The notes: generated by a model not told the origin, from the letters alone. DNA of 64,000 nucleotides from Phycisphaerae bacterium RAS2 (GCA_007753915.1 CP036352.1:1860001-1924000); one strand, 5' to 3'; positions 8,682-18,305 are shown, counted from the first letter of the stretch. A program made the numbers and translations.

Positions 8682-9353
8682 TTACCGAGCGACCAGTTGC
8701 CGCTTGCGAACTTCTTCCAGCAGCCGCTCGACCACTTCATGAATGGTCATCTGGGTTGTGTCAATCGCGATGGCCGACGCGGGGTGCAACAGAGGCGCCC
8801 ACTGATGCTGATCGTTCCCGTCGCGCTCCCGCAGGTTCTCGAGGATCAGGTCGTACGAGGTTTCTTCGCCGTCCGCGATCAACTCCTGGTAACGCCGCAT
8901 GGCGCGGCGCTCCAGCGAAGCATCGAGGAAGAACTTCAAATCGGCATCGGGAAAAACCACGCTCCCCTGATCGCGCCCCTCCGTCACGAGCGAACCAAGC
9001 CGGCGGCCGATCTCGCGCTGTTTCTCCACCAACAGCGTCCGAATCTCGGCGATTCGGGCGACAAAGCTGGTGGCCTGGTTGACGGCCATGCTGCGAACTT
9101 CCTCGCTGACATCGACGCCATTGAGCAATACCCGGGTAAACGTCGGCCCGCAATCGACGTGGACATCACTCTGCCGGGCGATGCGAATCAAGGCGTCGTT
9201 GTCTTTCAGGCGGGCGCCGCCCTGGATCGCTGCGAGGGCCAGTGCTCGATACATGGCGCCGGTGTCGAGGTAGGCAATCGACAGTTTGCCCGCGAGTTTG
9301 CGTGCGGCGGTGCTCTTCCCTGAACCGGCCGGCCCGTCGATGGTGATGATCAT
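8682..9353 (-). CDS. cmk: Cytidylate kinase
   Basis: CMP/dCMP kinase, which makes CDP/dCDP from ATP and CMP in the pyrimidine salvage and lipid-precursor pathways. The 223-residue protein begins MIITIDGPAGSGKST, the P-loop; the nucleotide-binding and lid regions follow (YLDTGAMYRALAL, TEGRDQGSVVFPDADLKFF, RRYQEL). The start at 9353 is supported by AAGGAG ten bases upstream and by correct alignment of the P-loop at the N-terminus; the open frame extends upstream without sense. It probably forms an operon with plsC. CMP kinase supplies CTP for CDP-lipid synthesis, so the neighbour makes metabolic sense. Confidence 0.96.
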   Translation of the reverse strand: MIITIDGPAGSGKSTAARKLAGKLSIAYLDTGAMYRALALAAIQGGARLKDNDALIRIARQSDVHVDCGPTFTRVLLNGVDVSEEVRSMAVNQATSFVARIAEIRTLLVEKQREIGRRLGSLVTEGRDQGSVVFPDADLKFFLDASLERRAMRRYQELIADGEETSYDLILENLRERDGNDQHQWAPLLHPASAIAIDTTQMTIHEVVERLLEEVRKRQLVAR

Positions 9354-9463
9354 GCTCGGCTCCTTGAGCGATGCAGCCATTATAAGGAGCGAATCCATCG
9401 CGCCAAACCAGAATTGAAGCGAGCCGCGCGATCGGTACAATTCACAGGACAAGGAGGTGGCGC

Positions 9464-10561
9464 ATGTCCAAAGCCGCGCAACGCCGGTCAGCCCTCGTCG
9501 CTTGCTCCATGTGTGTGGCAATGGGGATGGGGTGCAAAGATCGCTCCACGGGCACGCCGGCCAGTGCGCCGGCGGCGGAAGTCCCCGCTGCAAGCGAATC
9601 ACGATCTCCCGCGCTGACCGGTTCGCAACAGGCGGGGTCGCCAAATGATCCTGAAGCGATGGAACGCGCCGCCGGGGTGGATCAACAGGACGACCCGCGC
9701 GGACCGGACTACCTCCCCAAGTCGGGAAAAGACGGTCCGTGGATCAAGACCGAACCTGTGCGCGTTTATGATCCCGGCGAATTGTCCACGGCACTGGTCG
9801 CGGACGATACCTCTCGACTGGGATACTTCCGAATCCGGTCGGTCGTGCGATGTGTGTATCAGCTCCCTCACAGCGCGCGGGAAAAGCCGCTGGCGCGCAT
9901 TGTCGTCATATCCACGGAATCGCCGGAGGACGCCTACGGAGTCATGACCTGCCGCGCGCCGGGCATCGAGCAGTTTCGCATCGCCGGCGAGACGCGCGTT
10001 ACGCGGCGCGACGGCATCGGACTTCACTCCTGGCAGGGCACCGCTTACGTCAACGTCACGTGCGACCGGGCAGATTCGGAAACGACCGAAGAATTGATCC
10101 GCCTGACGAATTTCATCACCGGGCGAATTCGGCGAGAGAGTCCGCCGCGCATGCTCGACGCCATGCCGCGCGACACGTCGACCGTTTACTTTCGCTGGCT
10201 GTTGCGAAACCTCGCGAGTCTGCCGCCGGATGCGTTTGAACTGGCAGGTCGGCTGGACCCGCGCAAGTTGAGTGAGTTGCTGGGGCTTTCGCGCGAAACC
10301 CTTATGTGCGTCGGGGCGTATTCCGTTCGCGGAGGCGAACCGAACGTCGTCTGGGTCGTGCAATACCCGAATGTCCGCGCTGCTCACGACGCGGCCGCAC
10401 GATACAAGGCGTATCTTGATGAGCACGCCAGCGAGCCACTGGCGATTTCCACCAATCTCCTCGCGCCGCAGGGTGTGTACCTCGCGGGCACCTGGACCGC
10501 TGAATTGGAATCGATGCAGTACATGCTGCCTCGGATTCAGCAGTTGCTTCCGGCGCCTTGA
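9464..10561 (+). CDS. Lipoprotein, DUF6599-like
   Basis: A 365-residue predicted lipoprotein with a signal sequence and lipobox MGMGC (Cys about residue 24), then a low-complexity Ala/Pro/Ser linker to about residue 60. The body contains PVRVYDPGELSTALVADDT, a stretch of strands with RIVVISTESPEDAYGVM, and GIGLHSWQGTAYVNVTC. This layout is reminiscent of DUF6599 proteins of planctomycetes and related phyla, but the resemblance is loose. The ribosome binding site AAGGAGG before the ATG is strong. It runs divergently from cmk and converges on the giant extracellular protein gene, with a shared terminator between. Confidence 0.7.
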   Translation: MSKAAQRRSALVACSMCVAMGMGCKDRSTGTPASAPAAEVPAASESRSPALTGSQQAGSPNDPEAMERAAGVDQQDDPRGPDYLPKSGKDGPWIKTEPVRVYDPGELSTALVADDTSRLGYFRIRSVVRCVYQLPHSAREKPLARIVVISTESPEDAYGVMTCRAPGIEQFRIAGETRVTRRDGIGLHSWQGTAYVNVTCDRADSETTEELIRLTNFITGRIRRESPPRMLDAMPRDTSTVYFRWLLRNLASLPPDAFELAGRLDPRKLSELLGLSRETLMCVGAYSVRGGEPNVVWVVQYPNVRAAHDAAARYKAYLDEHASEPLAISTNLLAPQGVYLAGTWTAELESMQYMLPRIQQLLPAP

Positions 10562-10618
10562 TCGCCGGCTCGCAAGGTCGAGCGGGCATTTCAGTCTAAT
10601 TGGTTATCAACAACGAGC

Positions 10619-10651
10619 AGGGCCTTGCATTCGCTCGGAATGCAAGGCCCT
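10619..10651. terminator. Bidirectional terminator hairpin
   Basis: A perfect 13-bp stem (10619-10631 with 10639-10651) around a 7-base loop lies between the convergent lipoprotein gene and the 1480-residue LTD protein gene. There is no long T tract on either side, so it may work as a stem-only or Rho-assisted terminator. Its symmetry and position between converging genes support a bidirectional role. Confidence 0.7.
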
Positions 10652-10690
10652 ATGCTTCGCTTCTCTTCCCTTATTGGGCAGCCACAAGCC

Positions 10691-13600
10691 TTACGGCAAC
10701 AGAATCTCCATCACGACCGGCAGGTGGTCCGATGCCCCGTGCAACGCGTCGGCGATCACCGCGCCTTCGGGAATCGTCGGAGGATCGTTGATGTCGTTGT
10801 TGAAGTGATTGCCGTCGTTGCCGTACGCGTGGTACGACCCGGTGCGGTATGTGAGCGCGACGCCGTCGAGCAGCGCCTGTGAACAGAGGATGAAGTCAAA
10901 CCGGTCATCGAGGCCGCCGTTTGAGGCACCCGGCGCCGGATTTGCATTGTTGTTATGCGTCGACTGTGTATGGATGTCCCGGAAACTGCTGTTCGCGCTC
11001 CAATTGCCGGGCCGATTGATCGGATCAAAAACGCGGCCGTCGTTGTCGACCTGTGAACCGATCAACTCCTGATAGGCTGTCTCCGTGCTCGTGTACAGGT
11101 TCATGTCGCCGGCGATCATGAAGTTGCTGCCGGCCGGCAGGGCGTTCGCATGGGCGCGAATCAACTGGGCCGCCGCAAACCGATCCGAGGCATCGCCGCC
11201 GGTGTTTCCGGCCTTGAGGTGCGTCGAGTAAATGTAGAACGACGACTCGGGACCGGTGAACCCGTTGATGGTCAGCCGCCAGCGGTCGGTCTGTCGCGGG
11301 CTGGTTCCGACAATCGCGTGGTCGCCGGCGCCTGCAAACGCGAGTCGGCTCGTGCGGTAGTAGCAGGCGTTGTCCGAATCGGGGCCGTTCGAGAAAGTGG
11401 CCATGTTGTAGCCGCTCGGTCCACCGACCCCATTGAGCACGGTATTCAGGAACGTGTTCGCGGCCGATGAGCCGCTGACTTCCTGGCAGACAATGACATC
11501 AGGCAGAACGGCATTAAGGATCGCCTGATACTGCGTGGTGCGATCCGAGCCGTTGTAGTTGAGCAGGTTGTAGCTCATGACCTTGATGGCCAGCGGGGGC
11601 GGCGCATCGTCGAAGCGCTTGCCCGTTGGACAGCCTTGGCAGGAGCCCGACGCGAGCGAGGCGTAGAAGATGCAGTCGTTGCCCAGCCCGTCGTGATTGA
11701 CCCACCGGAACCGGACACGATCGCCCGGCGTGCCGCAGGTTCCCTCAATGGGGCAGGCGACGCAGATCATCTCGCCTTCCACAAGCTGGTTCGGCCCCGG
11801 GCCCGACACGACTACGCACGACGAGATGCCGGCCTGATTGAAGTCGACCTGATACTGGCAGAATCCGGTCGGCGAATCGGGGCAGTCGTTCGGCGGAGTC
11901 GCGTTGTCGCAGCGGGCGATGTCCTTCTGCGCCGCCGGCAGGCAGGATGTTCCCGCGCCACCGTTGGCCAGAATCAGCTGGATCAAATTGCGAATGTCCA
12001 GACCGTTGACCGCGCCGTCAAGATTCAGATCGGCACAGACGTTGGACTCCAGACCGAGGACCACGTCGACAAACTCGTCAATGTCGTCGATGTCCACGCG
12101 CTGGGACTGATCGACGTCGCCATAGCAGGTGAGGCAGGCGTTGCTGCAGTCGTTCTCGTCGCCCGGCGTGTCGTTGCCGGTCGGCGGAAGATCGCCCGAG
12201 CCGATGATCCAGTTGTTCAGCGCGCCGGCACATCGAATGACATGGAACGGCGAACTGCCGAACGGCGTCGGGCCGACGGTCGGACCGTAGTACCATTCGG
12301 TGCCGACCGGCGGGTTGTTGACGTTCTTGACGATGGCGATCGAGTCAAGCACGCGCGTCCATGGCGTGACATCGAGGATTCCATCGTCGTCAGTGTCGAG
12401 GTCTTGCCCGCTCGTGCCCGTGAAGCCTTCGACGAGCATGTGGGTCACGTTGTCGTCGTTTTCAAAGCTGACGGCAACCGACACGAGGTCGGGAGTTCCG
12501 ATGGTCAGCGTGTTGCGGGCACACAGGAATACGCCATCGGCAGGTGTGATCGCGCCGTCGAGTTCAACGATCGTTTCGATGACACCGCTGCCGGCCGCCA
12601 CCGCACCGTCACCCAGCACGATGTAAGTCAGCGAGCCAAGGGGCACGTTCGCGGGGCCCTTGATCTCGAAGTACTCATCGTTATCGACGCCGTCCTGGTC
12701 GACACGAATCTCATTGATGAGCATTCCGTCGGCTGTCGGGCACTTCACATTGGCACACAAAGTGGCCGCGCCCTGGAAGACGCCGCCGAGGCCCTCGCAG
12801 AGTGCTTCGGTGAGATTGTCATTGCAGGTTCCGCCGCCCAGACAGCACGCACCGACATCACCGCACATTGGCGCGGTGTCGAGGTCGGACAAGATGCGAG
12901 GCAGCAATTGATAGGCGGCATCAAACGGGGCCGCCGTGTCGCTCTGGCTGAACACGCCGGTGATCGTCACCGGGCCGGATGGAATCTGCATGTTCTCGAA
13001 ATCAAGCTGGTTGCTCGAAATCCGAACCGTGGCGAATCCGATGCCATCCGTTACGACGTAATTGCTGGTGGCGAGGCCGCCCAGGAACGTGCCGCCTGCA
13101 TCGAGGAAGGTCACGCAGGAAAGCGTGACGATTTCGCTTTCCAATCCCTCGGCCGAGGCACTCTGATCCTGGAAGTCGCTTGTCGTCACGCTCGCGGGTG
13201 CAGTCGTGCCCACGAAACTTCCAAGCGTGATTCGCTTCAGCGGGAGTGAGCCATCAACCACCTCGAGGAGTCCGTTAAACTGGTCCGTCACTCCCTGCAG
13301 GTCGATCTGCGTCCCTTCCGCCGCTGCGGCAAGGAGCGGATCGATGAGTTCATTCGCACCAAAAACGGTGAGCCCGCTTCGGCCGCCGGGGCCGGAAGCA
13401 TCCTCGATCTGGAAGGACTTAACGGTGCCAGACTGAATCAGGTCGGTCGTGGAAGAGATGACGACGTTGCACAGCTTGACGCGCGAGCCGGTTGGCAACG
13501 CGCGAGCGTCGGCAATTGTCATGCAAGCGCCACAAGCCGGGACCGGTGCGGGCGTGCACGTCGTGCCCGCGCCCTGGAAGACACCGCCTTGCCCTTGGCA

Positions 13601-15133
13601 CGTCAGAGGATCCACCAGCGTGCAATCGTTGCCAGTGCAGCACGCGCCGGTGCAAATGGAACCGTCACCACAAACGCTTCCAACTCCCTTGAAGGTTCCA
13701 CCAAGTTCGACGACGCATACGTTGCGCTCCTGGATGTCGCAGAAGCCTCCCTGGCAGCAGGCGCCGGTGATGGAATTGGCTACGCCCGGCGTATCGACAC
13801 CTGTCGCCGGATCAAAGATGCCGATGTTCCAGGGCAAACCGCCGTTCGGCAGTCGATACACGTGGCCGGGTACAAAAGTGCCGTCCGGTCCGACAACCTG
13901 GCTGGGATCGGTAAAGTAGTACCACTCGTTCCCGGCGATGGTTGGTGGGTTAGTCGTCTCAATCACACAAACACGGTCAATCTCTGATGTCCAAGGCATC
14001 GAATCGAGGACGCCGTCGTCGTTCGTGTCCAAATCGTTGCCCGAGGCGCCGGTGAACCCTGCGACAAGCATGAAGGTGAGGTTATCGCTGTTCTCGATCA
14101 TGTCATTGGCGATGCCAATGTTTAGGTCCGCGGTCGCACCGAACGTGTCATTGTCGCCGGCGATGAGGAAATATCCGTCCGGAGGAATCGTCTGACCGGC
14201 GAGATTGATCACCCGCTCGATCACGCCGCTGCCGCCAGTGCCATCGCCAATGATGAACAACGTGAGGCCGTTCAGGCTTGTGCCGGCGACACCGGTCAAT
14301 TCAATGTATTCATTGGTGTCCGTACCGGGCATGTCGATGCGGATTTCGTTGATCTTCACGCCGGGGAACGAGACCGGGCAGAGGCCGGGGGTGCAGGTCG
14401 AGCCAAGGCCGACAAACACCGCGCCGCTGATGGCGGCGCACTGGGCAGGCGTGACTTCGGTGCAGTTGCTGCCGTCGCAGCAGGCGCCGGTGGTCGGCGG
14501 GCAACTCGGGGCCGCGCCGGGTGAAGGCGTGGTGAGGGCGTACGACGCCGTGTTTCGCAGGCCGCCCGCGCCATTGGGGCAGCGGTGCATCGAGACAACC
14601 GTTGCGTTACCGCTTCCGGCCTCGTTGACCTGCGGCTGGGCCGCGTTGAGCAGGACCAGCAGTTCGACGTCGTCCGGCTGATTCGCGCCATAGACCATCG
14701 CGTCAACCAGATTCGTTGTCGTCACGGCCGTGCCGTTCGGAAAGTCCGATCCATTGGCCTGGTACAGCGCAACAGCGTCAGCGCCGTTCTGGAGGGTGTT
14801 GTCGTTGAAAATGATCGAGGGGGTCGGCGTGACGCCGGCGTTGCCGATCAGGAAATAACCCTGGGCATTGGTTTGAAATCCATCCAAATCGAACGCAGCG
14901 TAGGATGTGTCATTCGACCCGTTGTAGAACACCACCACGAGGCCGTTCAGCGACGTGTTCCCCACGCCGCCGTCGTACAGTTCGACAAACTCGGCGGCAT
15001 CCGTTCCCTGTTGATCGGCGTCCACTTCATTGATGCGAACCTGCTGCGCAGAGACAGGCGAAGTCACAAAACAAAGACACGCCGTCATGGCCAGCGTCGC
15101 CAGCACGATCTTTCCCAATCCTCGATTCAACAT
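10691..15133 (-). CDS. Giant secreted lamin-tail/OB-fold/dockerin/EEP-nuclease protein
   Basis: A 1480-residue extracellular multidomain protein. After a signal peptide (about residues 1-30, ending PVSAQ) come a lamin-tail domain (about 31-150), a GACC cysteine module, a second lamin-tail (about 255-400, INEIRID), two more GACC modules, an OB-fold domain (about 530-640, RVKLCNVVISSTTDL), another GACC module, a third lamin-tail (about 800-930), a dockerin-type repeat (about 1000-1060, GDVDQSQRVDIDDI and DLNLDGAVNGLDI) and a C-terminal endonuclease/exonuclease/phosphatase domain (about 1180-1480, MSYNLLNYNGSD, AGDMNLY, HGASDHLPVV). The EEP core keeps the expected Asn, Asp, His residues. Likely an exported nuclease or phosphodiesterase; substrate unknown. 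Start 15133 is chosen for its AGGAGACAAGGG site and signal peptide. Confidence 0.88.
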   Translation of the reverse strand: MLNRGLGKIVLATLAMTACLCFVTSPVSAQQVRINEVDADQQGTDAAEFVELYDGGVGNTSLNGLVVVFYNGSNDTSYAAFDLDGFQTNAQGYFLIGNAGVTPTPSIIFNDNTLQNGADAVALYQANGSDFPNGTAVTTTNLVDAMVYGANQPDDVELLVLLNAAQPQVNEAGSGNATVVSMHRCPNGAGGLRNTASYALTTPSPGAAPSCPPTTGACCDGSNCTEVTPAQCAAISGAVFVGLGSTCTPGLCPVSFPGVKINEIRIDMPGTDTNEYIELTGVAGTSLNGLTLFIIGDGTGGSGVIERVINLAGQTIPPDGYFLIAGDNDTFGATADLNIGIANDMIENSDNLTFMLVAGFTGASGNDLDTNDDGVLDSMPWTSEIDRVCVIETTNPPTIAGNEWYYFTDPSQVVGPDGTFVPGHVYRLPNGGLPWNIGIFDPATGVDTPGVANSITGACCQGGFCDIQERNVCVVELGGTFKGVGSVCGDGSICTGACCTGNDCTLVDPLTCQGQGGVFQGAGTTCTPAPVPACGACMTIADARALPTGSRVKLCNVVISSTTDLIQSGTVKSFQIEDASGPGGRSGLTVFGANELIDPLLAAAAEGTQIDLQGVTDQFNGLLEVVDGSLPLKRITLGSFVGTTAPASVTTSDFQDQSASAEGLESEIVTLSCVTFLDAGGTFLGGLATSNYVVTDGIGFATVRISSNQLDFENMQIPSGPVTITGVFSQSDTAAPFDAAYQLLPRILSDLDTAPMCGDVGACCLGGGTCNDNLTEALCEGLGGVFQGAATLCANVKCPTADGMLINEIRVDQDGVDNDEYFEIKGPANVPLGSLTYIVLGDGAVAAGSGVIETIVELDGAITPADGVFLCARNTLTIGTPDLVSVAVSFENDDNVTHMLVEGFTGTSGQDLDTDDDGILDVTPWTRVLDSIAIVKNVNNPPVGTEWYYGPTVGPTPFGSSPFHVIRCAGALNNWIIGSGDLPPTGNDTPGDENDCSNACLTCYGDVDQSQRVDIDDIDEFVDVVLGLESNVCADLNLDGAVNGLDIRNLIQLILANGGAGTSCLPAAQKDIARCDNATPPNDCPDSPTGFCQYQVDFNQAGISSCVVVSGPGPNQLVEGEMICVACPIEGTCGTPGDRVRFRWVNHDGLGNDCIFYASLASGSCQGCPTGKRFDDAPPPLAIKVMSYNLLNYNGSDRTTQYQAILNAVLPDVIVCQEVSGSSAANTFLNTVLNGVGGPSGYNMATFSNGPDSDNACYYRTSRLAFAGAGDHAIVGTSPRQTDRWRLTINGFTGPESSFYIYSTHLKAGNTGGDASDRFAAAQLIRAHANALPAGSNFMIAGDMNLYTSTETAYQELIGSQVDNDGRVFDPINRPGNWSANSSFRDIHTQSTHNNNANPAPGASNGGLDDRFDFILCSQALLDGVALTYRTGSYHAYGNDGNHFNNDINDPPTIPEGAVIADALHGASDHLPVVMEILLP

Positions 15134-15643
15134 TCCCTTGTCTCCTGGTGTTGATGGCCGCGTCGCGTCAGACCGGCACATCTGATTTCCCCATCGTCGG
15201 TTGACTGTCCGAGCCGCGTACGCAAGTCGCGGCCGATTTGCTTCGTTTCGCGAACTCTAGTCCGCTCCGGTCAGGATTCCACGAGCGCCCCGTTCAATTC
15301 GCGTTAAATTGTTCGGCGGGCACTAAGTGGACTTCCCCATCAAGTTGACGCGGAACGCCCGACAATCCGAGCGCGCCCCGTGGCCACTCCTTGCAAAGCC
15401 ATCTTCAGGGTCGGCGAATAGCGGGGTCCGCTTTGCCTGAACCAGCTTTCCGAGCTGACCTTCAGTTTACCACAAATGCTGACTGGAGCATACGAAAAGC
15501 TGCGGTTATGGGGGCATTTTCGGCTGCGAGGCAAGCAGCGCGTGCGTAATGACTTACACGCTGGCGAGGACCAATCCGCACAACGTTTCACAGGAGCGAA
15601 TCACCTGCCTTGTCGCACGCATTCTCGGGCCTAAAGTGTGCCC
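15134..15643. other. Intergenic region between divergent genes
   Basis: About 500 bases between the giant secreted protein (minus) and the RNase HII-like gene (plus). Apart from the ribosome binding site next to 15133, no gene, RNA or repeat could be supported. An 83-codon minus-strand frame (15340-15591) has no ribosome binding site or recognisable protein features and was not called. The region must hold promoters for both genes, but no clean -35/-10 pair was identified. Confidence 0.5.
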
Positions 15644-16615
15644 ATGGACGAACGGATCATTCTCGCCGGGATCGACGAAGCAGGTTACGGGCCGCTTCTG
15701 GGTCCGTTGGTCGTGACGGCAGTGGTTCTTGATTGCCCGGCACCCTGGGCGAAGCAGTCGCTTTGGGATGAATTAGAGTCAAGTGTCTGCACCGCCCCGC
15801 AGGATCGCAAGCGTCGAATTCCAATCTGCGACAGCAAGAAGTTGCACAAGCCGGGTGAAGGCATCGCCCGGTTGGAGCGCACGGCGTTGGCGGCCATCGG
15901 GGCGGCAGGCCCGCTGCCGGAGAAACTCGACGCATTGATTGAGCAGGTTTCCCCCGGCGCGGCGCAGGCCGTTCGCGGCGAACCCTGTTATGGCGATCTT
16001 GAAGTGAGCGTGCCCCTCGACTGCGACGCGGGCGCGTTGGCCGTCGCCTCGGCGACGCTGCGGCGAGACCTTGCCGAACACGATGCATGCCTTGCACACA
16101 TCTTCTGCGAGGTCGTGACCGAGGGGCGTTTCAATGAGCTGGTCGGCCATACGAACAACAAAGCGGCTGCGCTGCTCGGCCTGACGTTTCGCCTGATCGA
16201 TCGAATCTCCCGCGCGTTTCCTGATCGGCCGCTGGTGATCCAGGCGGATCGGCAGGGCGGACGAACCTCTTATGGCCGGCCGCTGATGCGTTCATTTGAG
16301 GATCGGCGATTGAAGATTGATGCAGAGGAGGACCGCTTCAGTTGTTATGAGTTGACCGATAGCAAGACGCACTGGCGGATCAGCTTCGACACGGGCGGGG
16401 AATCGAAGCATCTGCCGATCGCGCTGGCAAGCGTCGTGAGCAAGTACGTGCGCGAGGCATTGATGCACTGTTTCAACGCGTTCTGGTCGCGCGAGGCGCC
16501 GGGGGTGAAGTCGACCGCGGGCTATTATACAGACGGAAGTCGCTTTATGCTGGAGATCGCGCCGCACCTGGAGCGGCTGGGCATTGCGCCCCAGCGGCTG
16601 ATGCGGCAGCGTTGA
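15644..16615 (+). CDS. RNase HII-like protein (divergent)
   Basis: A 323-residue protein with an RNase H fold of the type HII/HIII. The N-terminal block GIDEAGYGPLLGPLVVTA matches the RNase HII motif (DEAGRGP in E. coli) with Arg replaced by Tyr. A second block with ICDSKKL resembles the conserved DSKKL site of RNase HII, and a C-terminal segment SVVSKYVREALMHCFN resembles the SKYxRE helix of HII/HIII. The protein is longer than typical RNase HII (about 200) because of extra segments in the middle. By family it would cut RNA in RNA/DNA hybrids, but activity here is inferred. Start is ATG 15644; GTG at 15638 is also possible. Mpo1-like gene follows 9 bases later. Confidence 0.78.
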   Translation: MDERIILAGIDEAGYGPLLGPLVVTAVVLDCPAPWAKQSLWDELESSVCTAPQDRKRRIPICDSKKLHKPGEGIARLERTALAAIGAAGPLPEKLDALIEQVSPGAAQAVRGEPCYGDLEVSVPLDCDAGALAVASATLRRDLAEHDACLAHIFCEVVTEGRFNELVGHTNNKAAALLGLTFRLIDRISRAFPDRPLVIQADRQGGRTSYGRPLMRSFEDRRLKIDAEEDRFSCYELTDSKTHWRISFDTGGESKHLPIALASVVSKYVREALMHCFNAFWSREAPGVKSTAGYYTDGSRFMLEIAPHLERLGIAPQRLMRQR

Positions 16616-16624
16616 GGTGAACCG

Positions 16625-16915
16625 ATGCCGGGATGGCTCGCCAACTGGCTGGAACGTCATCAGAATCGAACGTCGTTCTGGCTGCACATGATCGGGATTC
16701 CGATGACGATCGCGTGCGTACCGCTCGCGCTGGTGCAGCTCTCGCGCGATCAGTGGGACTTGTGGTGGCGGCCGGTGGTGCTGCTGACCGGGGGCTATCT
16801 GTTGCAATGGATTGGACACGTCATCGAGGGCAACGACATGGGCGAAGTTATTCTAATCAAGAAGTGGATGGGGCGACCGTATGTGGCGGTCTCGCCGAAG
16901 TATCAGAAGAAATAG
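16625..16915 (+). CDS. Mpo1-like (DUF962) membrane protein
   Basis: A 96-residue integral membrane protein of the Mpo1/YGL010w-like family (formerly DUF962). It has the conserved NRTSFWLHMIGIPMTIA and GYLLQWIGHVIEGN segments with the expected histidines, and two hydrophobic helices. The yeast member is a dioxygenase-like enzyme acting on 2-hydroxy fatty acids; bacterial function is less clear. It starts 9 bases after the RNase HII-like stop, with a GAGGTGA ribosome binding site over the junction, so the two are almost certainly co-transcribed. No metabolic reason for that pairing is evident. Confidence 0.87.
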   Translation: MPGWLANWLERHQNRTSFWLHMIGIPMTIACVPLALVQLSRDQWDLWWRPVVLLTGGYLLQWIGHVIEGNDMGEVILIKKWMGRPYVAVSPKYQKK

Positions 16916-17033
16916 CGAATCGCGAATTGCGAAAGGTGGTTTACGAACGTTTCGGTGAGTCCGGCGGGCATCCATTCGTGCTGATGTACCCGGGAACCCG
17001 GTTTCGAGCGCTCAAGCCGATTGAGCCAAAACG

Positions 17034-18305
17034 TCAATCCTCTTCGTCCAGTGCCTCGGTCAAATCGCCCTTGCAGACTTCTCGCAACAGCATCGTCGCG
17101 TAACAGCCCGAGGGCAGCGAGAATCTCAAATCAACGTACGGACCGTGTTCATCGCTTCCGGCCTCGATTGCGAGATCATCGGGCCGAAATCGCAGCGGCC
17201 GGCGCGCGCCGTGAAAACTCATGCGCCGCAACTTGCGAAAATCATCGAGCGTAACGCCGCCCGAATCAAATACCGCGGCTTCCAGCTCCCCGATTTCTCC
17301 TCCGGCCGTGGTCATGCGCGGCGCAAAGATCGGCCCGCTGGGTGAAATCTCGAACGCCTCGGCACGGTCCGCCTCGGCCGCCGCATCCGTCACGAGGAAC
17401 ACCGCGCCGTTGTCGTGCTTGTATGCCAGATCGCCTTCGCGCACGCGATCGATTTCACCGATTCGTTGCGAGAGCACTCGGTTAAACAGGTACGATTGGA
17501 ACGCGTTGACGAAGAATTTTTTCATCCGGTCGTCCAGCGCGTGGGCCGCGCGATGATGCTTCCCGCCGGACTTCGCCATGGCTCGGCACATCCGCGCGTT
17601 CGTGGAAAAGCCAAACGGCCAGGCCTTCGCGGCGGCGTCGAACTTTCCTGCCTGGTAAAGCTGCCGCGCCTTGAGCACCGGCCCGGTGTCCAGCGGCCCC
17701 GGCGTGCCGAGAATCAGATCGACGAGGGTCTTCGGGTCATTTTTGAGAATGGCTTTGCCCATCTCCCAGCTGTCGCCGCGCAAACCGAACCGTTGCTGGC
17801 CGAAGTAATTGGGCGTGCCGCGGCGGTGCAGGATGTCGCAGATCGCGCGAATGTCACTGATGCGCTCCGGCGGCACGTCGCGCAGCTTGATGCGAAAGCG
17901 ATTGCCGCGAAGGTGCCCGATTTTAAGTTTGTTGGTGTGACGACTGACGCGCAAGATGCGAATGCGCGGAATGCGCAGGGCTTCAATCTTCGCCGGGTCG
18001 ATGTGTTCGAGGCTTAGGGTCTGCACGCTGACGGCGCGAGCGTCTTTCAGCCCTGCCAAACCGACATCCCGCGGATTGGCTCCCAGCGCGCGCGCGATGT
18101 CCTGCACGGCGCGCATGGTCGAAAGCCCGGATTTCTCAATGGTGAAATAGTAATGGTCGCCGCGGCCGCATGCCTCGTACGCCGGGATCTCTTCGACGAC
18201 GAAGTCTTCATATCGCCGCTTGATCGATGCGGAAATCGGCGCGAACTCGGAGGTCAGGTAGACCATTAATTCGCTGACATCCGGCGCCGTGCGGAGGCTC
18301 GACAT
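17034..18305 (-). CDS. truD: tRNA pseudouridine(13) synthase TruD
   Basis: Converts uridine 13 of tRNA-Glu to pseudouridine. The 423-residue protein has the TruD pattern: an N-terminal DFVVEEIPAYEA segment, the catalytic Asp in GLAGLKDARAVSVQ, and PNYFGQQRFG, which precedes the TRUD insertion domain (about residues 190-340) before the C-terminal catalytic half. Longer than E. coli TruD (349), mostly from added loops. The ATG at 18305 is chosen because AAGAGAG lies seven bases upstream; ATG at 18323 is an alternative. The rnc gene is divergent, with about 240 bases between the two starts. Confidence 0.93.
   Translation of the reverse strand: MSSLRTAPDVSELMVYLTSEFAPISASIKRRYEDFVVEEIPAYEACGRGDHYYFTIEKSGLSTMRAVQDIARALGANPRDVGLAGLKDARAVSVQTLSLEHIDPAKIEALRIPRIRILRVSRHTNKLKIGHLRGNRFRIKLRDVPPERISDIRAICDILHRRGTPNYFGQQRFGLRGDSWEMGKAILKNDPKTLVDLILGTPGPLDTGPVLKARQLYQAGKFDAAAKAWPFGFSTNARMCRAMAKSGGKHHRAAHALDDRMKKFFVNAFQSYLFNRVLSQRIGEIDRVREGDLAYKHDNGAVFLVTDAAAEADRAEAFEISPSGPIFAPRMTTAGGEIGELEAAVFDSGGVTLDDFRKLRRMSFHGARRPLRFRPDDLAIEAGSDEHGPYVDLRFSLPSGCYATMLLREVCKGDLTEALDEED

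Noticed and set aside
13000-15000. Repeated GACC cysteine blocks as a possible CRISPR or tandem repeat
   Set aside because: The repetition is at the protein level (cysteine modules) with diverged DNA and irregular spacing; no identical direct repeats with spacers exist.
15340-15591. An 83-codon minus-strand frame in the divergent intergenic region
   Set aside because: No ribosome binding site, no recognisable motif, and it ends against unrelated sequence; it would also block the expected promoters.
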